This document shows positions 8,433-17,485 of a stretch of 62,350 bases of DNA, piece after piece; the stretch's first letter is position 1, and each line of letters begins with the position of its first letter. The notes beneath the pieces were generated by a model, which had not been told where the DNA came from, did not search any database, and saw only the letters and a list, made by a program, of their open reading frames with translations. This stretch comes from Pseudoflavonifractor phocaeensis (lineage in GTDB: Bacteria; Bacillota; Clostridia; Oscillospirales; Oscillospiraceae): assembly GCF_021531815.1 (NCBI RefSeq), contig NZ_JADYUM010000017.1:1-62350 (forward strand), given 5' to 3'. A program made the translations under genes and the position numbers.

Positions 8433-10955
8433 TCAGTCTGCCTCTGGATTTCCATCCGCTTCCGCGGTCTGCACTTCTTCGCTTTCCTCCCGGTCTGCAA
8501 GGGCCAGGGAGATGACCCGGTCCCCCTCCTCCTTGAAGCGCATGACGATGACGCCCTGGGTGGCCCGGTTGGCGGTCTCCTTGATGGTGTCCACATGGGT
8601 ACGGATGAGGATGCCGCTCTGGGTGACCAGCAGCAGGTCCTCCGAGCCGTCCACCACCTTGATCCCCACGATCTTGCCCGTCTTCCCGGTGACCATATAG
8701 TTCTTGATGCCGATGCCGCCCCGGTTGGTGATCCGGTACTCCTCCACAGGGGTGCGCTTGCCGTAGCCCTTCTCAGTGATGGTCAGGACGGTCTTGCCGG
8801 CGGTGGCCCGGGCGGCCCCCACCACATAGTCCCCCTCCCGGAGGCGTATGCCCCGGACGCCCACGGCGGTGCGGCCCATGGGCCGGACGTCGTTTTCGTC
8901 GAAGCAGATGGCCATGCCGTCATGGGTGGCGATGAGGATCTTCTGGTTTCCGTCGGTCTCCCGGACAGAGATCAGCTCGTCCCCCTCGTCCAACGTCAGG
9001 GCCCGGATGCCGCTCTGGCGGATATTTTTCAGGGCGGTGACGGGCAGGCGCTTGACGGTGCCGTCCCGGGTGACCATCATCAAAAACAGGTCCTCGTTTT
9101 CAATGGACCGGGTGTGGATCATGGTCTGGACCCGCTCGCCCTGCTCCACCTGGAGGATGTTGACGATATTGGTGCCCTTGGCGGTCTTGCCGCTCTCAGG
9201 GATCTGGTAGCCCTTCTTGCGGTAGACCTTGCCCGTGTCGGTGAAGAAGAACAGGTAGTCGTGGGTGGAGGCGGTGAACACGTCCACCACATAGTCCTCC
9301 TCCCGGGTGGTGATACCCTTCTTGCCCATGCCGCCCTTGGACTGGGCGGTGTACTCGCTCACCGGGGTGCGCTTGATATAACCCGCCTGGGTCAGGGTGA
9401 AGACGCACTGCTCCTCCTCGATCAGGTCCTCGATGTCGATCTCGTCCTCCACGTCCTGGATCTCGGTGACTCGCTCGTCGCCGTACTTGTCCCGGATTGC
9501 GGACAGCTCGTCCTTCAGCACGCCCCGGAGCATCCCCTCGTCGGACAGCAGCTGCTGGAAGTAGGCGATGCGCGCCTCCAGCTCCTTGTACTCGTTTTCC
9601 AGCTTCTCCCGGTCCAGACCCTGGAGGGCTTTCAGGCGCATGTCCAGAATGGCCTGGGCCTGGACGTCGTCCAGGTCAAAGCGGGTCATCAGGTTTTGCT
9701 TGGCGTCGTCGTAGCTCTCCCGGATGATCTTGATGACTTCGTCGATGTTGTCCTGGGCGATGAGCAGGCCCTCCAGCAGATGGGCCCGCTCCTGGGCCTT
9801 TTTCAGGTCGTATTTGGTGCGGCGGATGATGACCTGCTCCTGGTAGGCGATATACTCGTCCAGAATGTGGCGCAGGGACAGGATGCGGGGCTGGAGCTTG
9901 CCGTTGACCTCCACCAGAGCCAGCATGTTGATGGCAAAGGTGGTCTGGAGCTGGGTCTGGCTGAATAGGCGGTTGAGCACCACCTGGGGGTTGGCGTCCC
10001 GCTTCAGCTCGATGACGATGCGCATGCCGTTGCGGTCGGACTCGTCCCGGATGTCGGAGATGCCATCCAGCCGCTTGTCCTCCACCTGCTCGGCCATATT
10101 CTTGATGAGCATGCGCTTGTTCACCTGGTAGGGGATCTCGGTGATGACAATGCGGGTGCGGTCCTTGCCGAACTCCTCAAACTCATGCCGGGCCCGGACC
10201 ACCAGACGGCCCCGGCCGGTGGCGTAGGCCGCCCGGATGCCGGACCGGCCCATGATGATGCCCCGGGTGGGGAAGTCGGGGCCCTTGATATGCTCCATCA
10301 GGTCGGAGAGGGTACACTCCGGGTTGTCCAGAACGCAGATGGTGGCGTTGATGACCTCGGTGAGGTTGTGGGGCGGGATATTGGTGGCCATGCCCACGGC
10401 AATGCCGCTGGAGCCGTTGACCAGCAGGTTGGGGAACCGGGAGGGGAGCACCTTGGGTTCCTTCCGGGTCTCGTCAAAGTTGGGGTCCCAGTCCACCGTG
10501 TCCTTGTCGATGTCCCGGAGCATCTCGTCGGAGATCTTGGACAGGCGGGCCTCGGTGTAACGGTAGGCGGCCGGGGGATCGCCATCCACGGAACCGAAGT
10601 TGCCGTGGCCGTCCACCAGCATGTAGCGCATGGAGAAGTCCTGAGCCAGACGGACCAGGGCGTCGTAGACCGACTGGTCGCCGTGGGGGTGGTAGCGGCC
10701 CAGCACGTCGCCCACGCAGGTGGCCGACTTCTTGAAGGGCCGGTCCGCCGTCAGGTTGTCCTCGTACATGGCGTAGAGGATGCGGCGGTGGACGGGCTTC
10801 AGACCGTCCCGCACGTCGGGCAGGGCCCGGCCCACGATGACGGACATGGCGTATTCAATATAGGATTGCTCCATCTCCGGAACCAGGGGGGAGGTGACGA
10901 TGGTCTGGTTCGGGTAACGGATCTCCTCGGGATCGTATTGGGGCTTTTTGCTCAT
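8433..10955 (-). CDS. gyrA: DNA gyrase subunit A
   Basis: This 840-residue subunit breaks and rejoins DNA in the A2B2 gyrase that introduces negative supercoils. The catalytic Tyr is at about 133 in Arg-Tyr-Thr-Glu. The quinolone-determining segment reads [10 protein letters not shown] at about 89-98. The position equivalent to E. coli Ser83 is therefore Gln94 (codon CAG), while the acidic residue equivalent to Asp87 is kept. The C-terminal beta-pinwheel contains several Arg-Gly/Gly-Ile-rich blades, and the tail is acidic. AAGGAGG precedes the ATG. gyrB lies 34 bases upstream, so the two form an operon. Confidence 0.98.
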   Translation of the reverse strand: MSKKPQYDPEEIRYPNQTIVTSPLVPEMEQSYIEYAMSVIVGRALPDVRDGLKPVHRRILYAMYEDNLTADRPFKKSATCVGDVLGRYHPHGDQSVYDALVRLAQDFSMRYMLVDGHGNFGSVDGDPPAAYRYTEARLSKISDEMLRDIDKDTVDWDPNFDETRKEPKVLPSRFPNLLVNGSSGIAVGMATNIPPHNLTEVINATICVLDNPECTLSDLMEHIKGPDFPTRGIIMGRSGIRAAYATGRGRLVVRARHEFEEFGKDRTRIVITEIPYQVNKRMLIKNMAEQVEDKRLDGISDIRDESDRNGMRIVIELKRDANPQVVLNRLFSQTQLQTTFAINMLALVEVNGKLQPRILSLRHILDEYIAYQEQVIIRRTKYDLKKAQERAHLLEGLLIAQDNIDEVIKIIRESYDDAKQNLMTRFDLDDVQAQAILDMRLKALQGLDREKLENEYKELEARIAYFQQLLSDEGMLRGVLKDELSAIRDKYGDERVTEIQDVEDEIDIEDLIEEEQCVFTLTQAGYIKRTPVSEYTAQSKGGMGKKGITTREEDYVVDVFTASTHDYLFFFTDTGKVYRKKGYQIPESGKTAKGTNIVNILQVEQGERVQTMIHTRSIENEDLFLMMVTRDGTVKRLPVTALKNIRQSGIRALTLDEGDELISVRETDGNQKILIATHDGMAICFDENDVRPMGRTAVGVRGIRLREGDYVVGAARATAGKTVLTITEKGYGKRTPVEEYRITNRGGIGIKNYMVTGKTGKIVGIKVVDGSEDLLLVTQSGILIRTHVDTIKETANRATQGVIVMRFKEEGDRVISLALADREESEEVQTAEADGNPEAD

Positions 10956-10989
10956 TTATGGTGTTCCTCCTTATGGAAGAGTACGTTTT

Positions 10990-12936
10990 TTAATAATCCA
11001 GGTTCACCGCGTACTTGGCGTTTTTCTCGATGAACTCCTTCCGGGGCTCCACCTTTTCGCCCATGAGGACGTTGAAGGTGGCGTCGGCGGCCACGGCGTC
11101 GTCCAGCTCGATGCGGCGCAGGGTGCGCTTCTCCGGGTCCATGGTGGTCTCCCACAGCTCGTGGGGGTTCATCTCGCCCAGGCCCTTGAACCGGCTGATG
11201 TCGATCTTCACATTGGGATTGCCGCCCCGCATTTCGGCGGAAATGGCGTCGCGCTCCTCGTCGGAGAAGGCCACCCGGGTGGTCTTTCCCCGGGTCAGCT
11301 TGTACAGGGGGGGCACGGCGGAGTAGACGTAGCCCTGCTCAATGAGGGGCCGCATGAAGCGGAAGAAGAAGGTGAGCAGCAGAGTCCGGATGTGGGCGCC
11401 GTCCACATCGGCATCGGCCATAATGATGACCTTGTGGTAGCGCAGCTTGGCCAGGTCAAACTCGTCCCCGATGCCGGCCCCCAGGGCGGTGATGACGGGC
11501 TGGAGCTTGTCGTTGCCGTAGACCTTGTCCGCCCGGGCCTTCTCCACGTTGAGCATCTTGCCCCACAGGGGGAGGATGGCCTGGAACCGGGAGTCCCGGC
11601 CCTGGGTGGCGGAGCCGCCTGCGGAGTCGCCCTCGACGATATAGATTTCAGTGAGCTCCGGGTTATTCTCGTTGCAGTCCCGCAGCTTGTCGGGCATGGC
11701 CGCCCCGCCCAGGGCGGTCTTGCGGCGGATGGACTCCCGGGCCTTCCGGGCGGCCTCCCGGGCCCGGTTGGCGGTGAGGGCCTTGTCCAGAATGGCCCGG
11801 CCCACGGCGGGGTTCTCCTCCAGGAAGGTCTCCAGCTTCTCGGACACAATGGCGTTGACCAGGGTGCGCATCTCGCTGTTGCCCAGCTTGGCCTTGGTCT
11901 GGCCCTCGAACTGGGCCTCGGTGAGCTTCACCGAGATGACCACCGTCAGACCCTCCCGGCAGTCCTCGCCGGACACCTTCTCGTCGTCCTTCAGCAGCTT
12001 GATCTTCCGGCCGTAGGCGTTGAGCACCGAGGTCAGGGCTCGCTTGAAGCCCTCCTCATGCATGCCGCCCTCGGGGGTGTGGACGTTGTTGGCAAAGGAC
12101 ACCATGATCTCGTTGTACCCGTCATTGTACTGCATGGCCACCTCGGCCATGGAGTCCTCTTTGGCCCCGGACATATAAATGACCTGCTCATGGAGGGGGT
12201 CCTTGTTCTTGTTGATGAAGGTGACAAATTCCCGGATGCCGCCCTCATAGCACATGTCATCCTCCTGCTCCTTGCCGGGACGCAGGTCCACGGTCTGGAT
12301 GCGCAGGCCGGCGTTGAGGAAGGCCTCCTCCCGCATGCGGGTGTGGAGGGTCTCGTAGTTATACTCCAGAGTGTCGAACATCTCCGGGTCGGGCTTGAAG
12401 GTGACGGTGGTACCGGTGCGGTTGGTCTTGCCCACCACCTTCATTTCCTGGGTGATCTTACCCCGGGAGAACTTCATCTCGTAGATCTGGCCGTTCTTGT
12501 GGACCTGGACCTCCAGCCATTCGGACAAAGCGTTGACCACGCTGGCGCCCACGCCGTGGAGGCCGCCGGACACCTTGTACCCGCCGCCGCCGAACTTGCC
12601 GCCGGCGTGGAGGATGGTGAAGACCACCTCCAGGGCGGGCTTGCCGGTCTGGGGCTGGATGTCCACGGGGATACCCCGGCCGTTGTCGGTGACGGTGATG
12701 GTGTCCCCGGGATTGATGGTCACGGTGATGTCGGTGCAGTAGCCCGCCAGGGCCTCGTCGATGGAGTTGTCCACGATCTCATAGACCAGGTGGTGCAGGC
12801 CCGACTCGCTGGTGGAGCCGATATACATGCCCGGGCGCTTCCGGACGGCCTCCAGGCCCTCCAGGACCTGGATCTCAGAGCCGCCATACTCATGGTCCAC
12901 CTGGGTGGAAGTCAATTCGTTCAGTTCTTCAGACAT
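10990..12936 (-). CDS. gyrB: DNA gyrase subunit B
   Basis: The 648-residue ATPase subunit of gyrase. It has a GHKL ATP-binding site (Glu-Ile-Val-Asp-Asn-Ser near residue 55, Asp-Asn-Gly-Arg-Gly-Ile near 85, Gly-Leu-His-Gly-Val-Gly near 125). The Toprim domain has Glu-Gly-Asp-Ser-Ala-Gly-Gly and Asp-Ala-Asp-Val-Asp-Gly-Ala-His-Ile. The length is that of Gram-positive GyrB, without the large insert of enterobacteria. GGAGG lies before the ATG. The order recF, remB, gyrB, gyrA is the standard Firmicute arrangement, here with a small membrane gene inserted before gyrB. Confidence 0.98.
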   Translation of the reverse strand: MSEELNELTSTQVDHEYGGSEIQVLEGLEAVRKRPGMYIGSTSESGLHHLVYEIVDNSIDEALAGYCTDITVTINPGDTITVTDNGRGIPVDIQPQTGKPALEVVFTILHAGGKFGGGGYKVSGGLHGVGASVVNALSEWLEVQVHKNGQIYEMKFSRGKITQEMKVVGKTNRTGTTVTFKPDPEMFDTLEYNYETLHTRMREEAFLNAGLRIQTVDLRPGKEQEDDMCYEGGIREFVTFINKNKDPLHEQVIYMSGAKEDSMAEVAMQYNDGYNEIMVSFANNVHTPEGGMHEEGFKRALTSVLNAYGRKIKLLKDDEKVSGEDCREGLTVVISVKLTEAQFEGQTKAKLGNSEMRTLVNAIVSEKLETFLEENPAVGRAILDKALTANRAREAARKARESIRRKTALGGAAMPDKLRDCNENNPELTEIYIVEGDSAGGSATQGRDSRFQAILPLWGKMLNVEKARADKVYGNDKLQPVITALGAGIGDEFDLAKLRYHKVIIMADADVDGAHIRTLLLTFFFRFMRPLIEQGYVYSAVPPLYKLTRGKTTRVAFSDEERDAISAEMRGGNPNVKIDISRFKGLGEMNPHELWETTMDPEKRTLRRIELDDAVAADATFNVLMGEKVEPRKEFIEKNAKYAVNLDY

Positions 12937-13063
12937 AATTTACCTCCAATGGGTTGATAGGGGATGTTCCAAAGGTCATCCCAAAAACCAAGGCAATCAG
13001 AGTCGGGCCGGAAGCCTTCCGGCCCGGTTCTCCTTGCCCTGGCGCGAAACACATAGGACAAAG

Positions 13064-13399
13064 TCAGTCCTTTTTCTTCTTTACCACGTCCCAGAAGATC
13101 AGGGCGATACAGCCGGCGGCGGCCCCCAGGGCGCAGGCAGCGAAAAACACCTCGATCCAGGCAAAGAGCATCCCAGCCTCTCCGGTGACCAGGTACATCC
13201 CCAGCTCGCTGAGGACGATGACCACCAGAAGGACCAGGGGGATGAGCCAGGGCTTCCACTTCTTCTGGAGCAGCACAAACTGGGCCACGGCTCCGATGAT
13301 GAAGTAGCCCAACGTCACCAGATGGAAGGGGCTGGACCAGTCCCAGGCGTCCAGCATGGCAAAGATGGTATTGAAGGCGTCGATCAGATGAAATTCCAT
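13064..13399 (-). CDS. Hypothetical three-helix membrane protein, 111 aa
   Basis: The protein has hydrophobic segments at about 28-44, 50-70 and 78-103 and ends in a Lys-rich tail (Val-Val-Lys-Lys-Lys-Lys-Asp), consistent with a cytoplasmic C-terminus. AAAGGA precedes the ATG. I recognise no family. It sits between remB and gyrB, where most Firmicutes have no gene, and is oriented with them. The flanking intervals (12937-13063 and 13400-13593) hold no other coding sequence that I can support. Confidence 0.7.
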   Translation of the reverse strand: MEFHLIDAFNTIFAMLDAWDWSSPFHLVTLGYFIIGAVAQFVLLQKKWKPWLIPLVLLVVIVLSELGMYLVTGEAGMLFAWIEVFFAACALGAAAGCIALIFWDVVKKKKD

Positions 13400-13593
13400 A
13401 ATAAAGAATCCTTTTTACGTCCTGCCTGCTCGCGGCGGCTCGGACACTTTTTCTTGTCACGCTGCGGCTGTTCGCGACGCGGTCATAAGTCCCTCCGACT
13501 GCGGGCAAACCCGGTGCGGCCCGCGGCCTCCCTGGGCTTTGCCCATTCGCTTCGGGCCTTATGCCGCTGCTCACGACGCCTCCGCGCTTCTTT

Positions 13594-13857
13594 TTACTCA
13601 AAACTGTTTTTCTCCGCCCGGCTCAGCAGGGCAGAGGAGGAGAGCTGGGAGATGTAGACGGTGGGAGGGCGGTCCCCCTGTCCCACCACCACAAAGGAAC
13701 GGGGCAGGTCGTCTCCCAGCCAGACCACCCGGCCCTCAGATTCGGCCCGTTCCAGAAATTCCCGGGTCTTGTAGGCCCAGCTGGCGTTGTCCAGGTCGAA
13801 AATACCCAAAATCTCCTTGTGGGGGACCACGACGGATTGGCCCAAGTGCAGATACAT
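13594..13857 (-). CDS. remB: RemB/DUF370 family regulator
   Basis: An 87-residue protein starting Met-Tyr-Leu-His-Leu-Gly. It contains the DUF370 core (Val-Val-Pro-His-Lys-Glu-Ile-Leu-Gly-Ile-Phe-Asp-Leu-Asp) and a C-terminal Val-Tyr-Ile-Ser-Gln-Leu-Ser-Ser-Ser-Ala-Leu. In Bacillus subtilis this family member (YaaB/RemB) lies between recF and gyrB and takes part in control of biofilm-matrix genes alongside the DNA-binding paralogue RemA. Position and sequence both support the call. AAGGAG is nine bases before the ATG. The role in this organism is unproven. Confidence 0.88.
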   Translation of the reverse strand: MYLHLGQSVVVPHKEILGIFDLDNASWAYKTREFLERAESEGRVVWLGDDLPRSFVVVGQGDRPPTVYISQLSSSALLSRAEKNSFE

Positions 13858-13863
13858 GGCGGC

Positions 13864-14190
13864 TTACTCCTTATGACGGCGGCGGGCGATGAACTTTTTG
13901 ATCTGGTCCACCACCAGCCAGGTGAGCCACAGGGCCAGAAAGTAGAGGGCCCAGTAGACCAGGATATACGAAACCGGAACGTCGGGCAGAAAGAAAGCCA
14001 GCGACCCTGCCATCCCCAGCGCTCCCAGCCCGGCGGGGACCCAGCGGACCCAGCCCTTCTGTCCGAAAACGGTGAGCACAAGCTGGAGAAACATTCCCAC
14101 ACAAAACGGAACGCTGAGTATCACAAGCACAATGACCCCATATACCGCCATCAGTCCCAGAACAGGGGCCACCAACATGACATGAAACAT
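13864..14190 (-). CDS. Hypothetical membrane protein, 108 aa
   Basis: The product is very hydrophobic, with segments at about 3-42, 50-68 and 73-95, and ends with a basic tail (Ala-Arg-Arg-Arg-His-Lys-Glu). AAGGAG precedes the ATG. The gene sits 13 bases after recF and 6 bases before remB on the same strand, so it is part of the recF-remB transcript. I recognise no family. Confidence 0.72.
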   Translation of the reverse strand: MFHVMLVAPVLGLMAVYGVIVLVILSVPFCVGMFLQLVLTVFGQKGWVRWVPAGLGALGMAGSLAFFLPDVPVSYILVYWALYFLALWLTWLVVDQIKKFIARRRHKE

Positions 14191-14203
14191 ACTTTCTCCT
14201 TCT

Positions 14204-15307
14204 TTATACCAGCCGTCCTCCCTGGATGTGAAAGGCTTTTCCCCCCTCCAGCCCCTCCAGCTTCTCCTCCTCGCAGCAGGTGATGAAAACCTGTCCTCCC
14301 TGAATGCGGTTGAGAACGAAAGATTGCCGTTTCGGGTCCAACTCGGACAGCACGTCGTCCAACAGAAGGACGGGCCACTCCCCAGTCTCCTCCTGGAAGA
14401 TCTCCCGCTGGGCCAGCTTCAGGGACAGGGCGGCGGTACGGGTCTGGCCCTGGGAGCCGTAGGTCTTGGCGGACACCCCGTTGACATCCACCGTCAGATC
14501 ATCCTTGTGGGGTCCGGACAGGCACTGGCGGGAGTCCAGCTCCGCCTGCCGGTGGGACTCCTGGTGGCTGAGGAGCATGGGCAGGATCTCCCGGGGCGTT
14601 TTCAGGGGGTCGTCCACGGTGGACACCGTCTCATACCCCAGCTCCATGGTCTCCCGGCCCCCGGAGAAGTCGGCGTGGATGGCGGGGGCGTGGTCCCGCA
14701 GCCGCTTGACAAAGTGGGCCCGGTAGTGGATGAGGATGGCCCCGGTCTGGGCCATGCGCAGGTTGAAGTCGTCCAGGGTCTGGAGCAGGGAGGGGTTCTC
14801 CGGCCAATCCCGCAAAATCCGTGTCTTATGCTCATAGAGGCGGTTATATTCCGCCAAGGCCTGGGCGTACCTCGGCCGCAGCTGGCAGATGGCTCCGTCC
14901 AGGAATTTCCGCCTGGCCGCGCCCCCCTCCCGGATGAGGTACAGGTCCTCGGGGCAGAACAGCACGGTGGTCAGGATGCCAGCCAGCTCTCCCGCGGTCT
15001 TGAGCCGGACCCCGTTGGAAAAGAGCTGCCGTCCCCGGCCCCGGAACAGTTTGGCCTCCAGAGTGAAGTCCCGGTCCCGGCTGCTGACCTCCCCCCTGAG
15101 AAAGGCGGAGTCGATGCCCATCTGGATCATCTCTTTGTCGTACCGGGCCCGGTGGGACCGGGCGGAGGACAGGTAGGCGATGGCCTCCAGCAGATTGGTC
15201 TTGCCCTGGGCGTTGTCCCCATAGATCAGGTTGACCCGGGGATCAAAGGCGGCCTCTAGGTGGACATAATTCCGGAAAAAGTCCAGTTCCAGGGTCTTGA
15301 CGATCAT
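14204..15307 (-). CDS. recF: DNA replication and repair protein RecF
   Basis: A 367-residue SMC-like ATPase that helps load RecA at gaps. Walker A is Gly-Asp-Asn-Ala-Gln-Gly-Lys-Thr-Asn at about 30-38. The ABC-type signature region is Ser-Gln-Gly-Gln-Thr-Arg-Thr-Ala-Ala-Leu-Ser-Leu-Lys, and Walker B is Leu-Leu-Leu-Asp-Asp-Val-Leu-Ser-Glu-Leu-Asp. The start at 15307 overlaps the end of yaaA by four bases. The in-frame extension to 15382 would lie inside yaaA and is rejected. Gene order dnaN-yaaA-recF is conserved in Firmicutes. Confidence 0.97.
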   Translation of the reverse strand: MIVKTLELDFFRNYVHLEAAFDPRVNLIYGDNAQGKTNLLEAIAYLSSARSHRARYDKEMIQMGIDSAFLRGEVSSRDRDFTLEAKLFRGRGRQLFSNGVRLKTAGELAGILTTVLFCPEDLYLIREGGAARRKFLDGAICQLRPRYAQALAEYNRLYEHKTRILRDWPENPSLLQTLDDFNLRMAQTGAILIHYRAHFVKRLRDHAPAIHADFSGGRETMELGYETVSTVDDPLKTPREILPMLLSHQESHRQAELDSRQCLSGPHKDDLTVDVNGVSAKTYGSQGQTRTAALSLKLAQREIFQEETGEWPVLLLDDVLSELDPKRQSFVLNRIQGGQVFITCCEEEKLEGLEGGKAFHIQGGRLV

Positions 15308-15519
15308 TGGACCACCAGTTCCAGCTCGTTGTCGATGGAGCAGCGGTCTCCGGAGCGCATTTTCTTGCCCCGCATGGTGCACACTTCTCCGTTGACGGCC
15401 ACCCGGCCCTCCTGGATGATGAGCTTGGCGTCGCCACCGGTCTCCACCGCCCCCGCGAATTTCAGCAGGTCCTGGAGCTTGATAAATTCGGTGTGAATTT
15501 TGATCTCATGTGATTCCAT
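15304..15519 (-). CDS. yaaA: S4 domain protein YaaA
   Basis: A 71-residue RNA-binding S4-like protein: Lys-Leu-Gln-Asp-Leu-Leu-Lys-Phe-Ala-Gly, then Gly-Gly-Asp-Ala-Lys-Leu-Ile-Ile-Gln-Glu-Gly-x-Val-x-Val-Asn-Gly. The ATG at 15519 has GAGG eight bases upstream and starts where family members start. The longer frame to 15666 runs through non-coding sequence and is rejected. It lies in the conserved slot between dnaN and recF and overlaps recF by four bases. In Bacillus YaaA has been linked to large-subunit ribosome assembly. Confidence 0.93.
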   Translation of the reverse strand: MESHEIKIHTEFIKLQDLLKFAGAVETGGDAKLIIQEGRVAVNGEVCTMRGKKMRSGDRCSIDNELELVVQ

Positions 15520-15693
15520 AATCAGCCTCGCAGAGTTTCGCCGCCGCAGCGGCGAAAGAAATTTTAATCTGTTTTTTCCGGGGACATGTGCCTCGGAAAA
15601 AACACTTCTCGGCTCGCAAACGTGCGAGCGCAGCAAGCGCGCTGCAGCGGGCCGCAGCCTTCTCAAACAAGTGGCTTTGCCCCTTGTTTGATC
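15520..15693. other. yaaA-dnaN intergenic region with hairpins
   Basis: The 174 bases hold no gene that I can support. Two inverted repeats are visible: TTTCGCCGC with GCGGCGAAA near 15537-15558, and TTTTTTCCG with CGGAAAAAA near 15573-15604 (imperfect). They could shape the dnaN-recF transcript or be remnants of interspersed elements. Confidence 0.4.
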
Positions 15694-16800
15694 TCAGTTT
15701 GCTTTCAATCTGACGGGCAGCACCATATAGATGAACTTCTCCTCCCCCTCGGCGGGCAGGATGACGCAGGGAGCCACCCCGGAGGTGAATTCCAGCCGCA
15801 GCTTGTCGGCGGGGGCGTATTTCAGGGCGTCCATCAGATACTTGTTGTTGAAGCCGATCTCCAGCCCCTGGCCGTCGCCCCGGATGGGGCACTGGTCGGC
15901 GGCGTCGCCGATGGCGGTCTTGGTGGTGATGGACACCAGGCCGTCCCCAAAGACGCAGCGCAGGGGGGACTTGAGCTTTTCGCTGATGATCAGGGAGACG
16001 CGGTCGATGGAGGCGGCCAGGGCCCGGGTGTCGCACTCCACTTTTATGGAGTTGTTCCGGGGAATGGCGTTCTTATAGGGCAGGAACTCGCCCTCCAGCC
16101 GGCGGCAGACCAGGACGATTTCCCCGGTCTTGAACATGATGTGCCGGGCGCCCTGGGTGACGGTGATGTCCTCCTCCCCGGCGCAGATCTTCTCTACCTC
16201 TCCCAGTGCGGAGCCGGGCACCACGAAGGAGAAGGCGTCGGCCCCCCGCTTCTCCGCCACCTGCTCCCGCCGCAGGGCCAGCCGGTAGCCGTCCACCGAG
16301 ACTACGGTGAGAGTGTCCCCCTCCACGTCAAAGAGGGAGCCGGTGTGGACGGGGCGGCTCTCGTTGTCGCTGATGGCAAAGAGGGTCTGGGAAATCATGG
16401 AGCGAAGGACAGGTTGGGGAAGGGTGAGGCCGTTGACCTGGTCCACGGTGGGCAATTCAGGGAACTCCTCGGGATCGGTGCCCAGAATGTTGAACTCAGA
16501 CAGGCCGCACTTGATGTTGACCATATATCCGTTGGAGGAGAAAACCACCATGTCGTCGGGCATTTTCCGGACGATCTCCCCGAACAGCCGGGCGGACAGG
16601 ACCAGAGACCCCTTTTCTGTGATCTCGGAGGGGACAGTGGCCTGGATGCCCGTCTCCAGATTGTAGCCGGTGAGGCGGAGCTGGCTCCCCGCTTCGATGA
16701 GGATGCCCTCCATGGCGGGAATGGAGCTTTTGGCGGCTACCGCCCGGGAGGTGACGGACACCGCCGCGGAGAGCAGCGCCTTTTCACAGGAAAATTTCAT
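15694..16800 (-). CDS. dnaN: DNA polymerase III sliding clamp (beta)
   Basis: This 368-residue ring-forming clamp gives the replicative polymerase its processivity. It starts Met-Lys-Phe-Ser-Cys-Glu-Lys and shows the three-domain clamp pattern, with Met-Glu-Gly-Ile-Leu-Ile-Glu-Ala in domain 1 and a C-terminus Met-Val-Leu-Pro-Val-Arg-Leu that forms part of the partner-binding pocket. Length is normal. AGGTATCCTC-type sequence (GGAGG on the coding strand) precedes the ATG. dnaA lies upstream on the same strand with the DnaA-box cluster between them. Confidence 0.97.
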   Translation of the reverse strand: MKFSCEKALLSAAVSVTSRAVAAKSSIPAMEGILIEAGSQLRLTGYNLETGIQATVPSEITEKGSLVLSARLFGEIVRKMPDDMVVFSSNGYMVNIKCGLSEFNILGTDPEEFPELPTVDQVNGLTLPQPVLRSMISQTLFAISDNESRPVHTGSLFDVEGDTLTVVSVDGYRLALRREQVAEKRGADAFSFVVPGSALGEVEKICAGEEDITVTQGARHIMFKTGEIVLVCRRLEGEFLPYKNAIPRNNSIKVECDTRALAASIDRVSLIISEKLKSPLRCVFGDGLVSITTKTAIGDAADQCPIRGDGQGLEIGFNNKYLMDALKYAPADKLRLEFTSGVAPCVILPAEGEEKFIYMVLPVRLKAN

Positions 16801-16853
16801 GAGGATACCTCCAATCGTTTTCTCTCTCAGGTGGGGAGAGGATAGGTTTCTTT

Positions 16854-17029
16854 TAGTGATAATAGTCGTAGGCGAAAAAAATGTGGAAAAAGAGCACGAA
16901 CCTTAGAGCGGCAAGGAAAAGACCGTCCACAGGGGGTGTGAAGAAAATTCGGGGGTTTTCCACAGCGTATTTTTGAGAGGAAAGTTTTCCACATGGTTAC
17001 ACGAACATTCCACAATTGGATGTGGAAAA
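16854..17029. other. oriC: Probable oriC: DnaA-box cluster with candidate DnaA-trio
   Basis: Four exact TTTTCCACA boxes (a one-base variant of TTATCCACA) lie at 16882-16890 (minus), 16956-16964 (plus), 16985-16993 (plus) and 17021-17029 (minus). Weaker TCCACA matches are near 16923 and 17006. Beyond the leftmost box, triplets TAG-TGA-TAA-TAG-TCG-TAG at 16854-16871 (CTA/TTA on the other strand) resemble the DnaA-trio used for strand opening in Firmicutes. The location between dnaN and dnaA matches oriC of this phylum. Seen directly: the boxes. Inferred: that unwinding occurs here. Confidence 0.8.
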
Positions 17030-17171
17030 TAAGAAGTGCTGAGCCGTCGTGAGCAGTGAGCCTGGACCGGAGCGCGGGTCCGTGCATGCTCTCCCTGTAG
17101 GGGCAGGTGCCCTCACCGGGCCGAAACGGAACCGTACGTCAAATCCCATAGGGGCGGGACGGGGGGCGGGG
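17030..17171. other. dnaA-dnaN spacer, no gene
   Basis: Between the last DnaA box and the dispersed element there is GC-rich sequence without a supported reading frame or recognisable RNA. The spacer as a whole runs to 17485. Confidence 0.4.
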
Positions 17172-17398
17172 ATGTTTCGCCCCCGGGCGAGCTACTTTCC
17201 AGGGAAGGAAAGTAGCAAACGGCCCAGGCCGCCTTCTCTTGCCCCTTCGGGGCAATTCACCTCGAGTTCCCCGGGCCTGCGGGCCCGGACCCGATGAGGG
17301 TTCTATTTGTAAAGTGTTCCTCGCGTCCGGCGTGCAATATCTGGTTTTGCTGCCTCGCCTTCCGGGCCTTCGGCCCTGGGCAGATAAAACTTGAACGA
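17172..17398. repeat. Dispersed intergenic element, copy A
   Basis: This stretch shares two cores with 22908-23155. The first core is ATGTTTCGCCCCCGGGCGAG at 17172-17191, leading into a hairpin whose arms are GCTACTTTCC (17191-17200) and GGAAAGTAGC (17207-17216). The second is CTGGTTTTGCTGCC at 17341-17354, followed by CCTTCCGGGC and GGCCCTGGG. The middle parts diverge. In the other copy both arms change together (GGTACTTTT with AAAAGTACC), so the hairpin is conserved by covariation. It lies between dnaA and oriC. The short frame it contains is not treated as a gene. Confidence 0.7.
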
Positions 17399-17485
17399 GA
17401 CAACCGCTGAAGATTGGCGCCTGAGTTTTCCAATCAGGGTGGCTGCTGCGAAACCTGTCTGCGTGACTGCAAAGCCCGTTTGTGC

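Noticed and set aside
10948-12957. Very long plus-strand open frame opposite gyrB
   Set aside because: It is the antisense shadow of gyrB in GC-rich DNA; Val/Gly/Leu/His-rich translation, no ribosome site, no domain.
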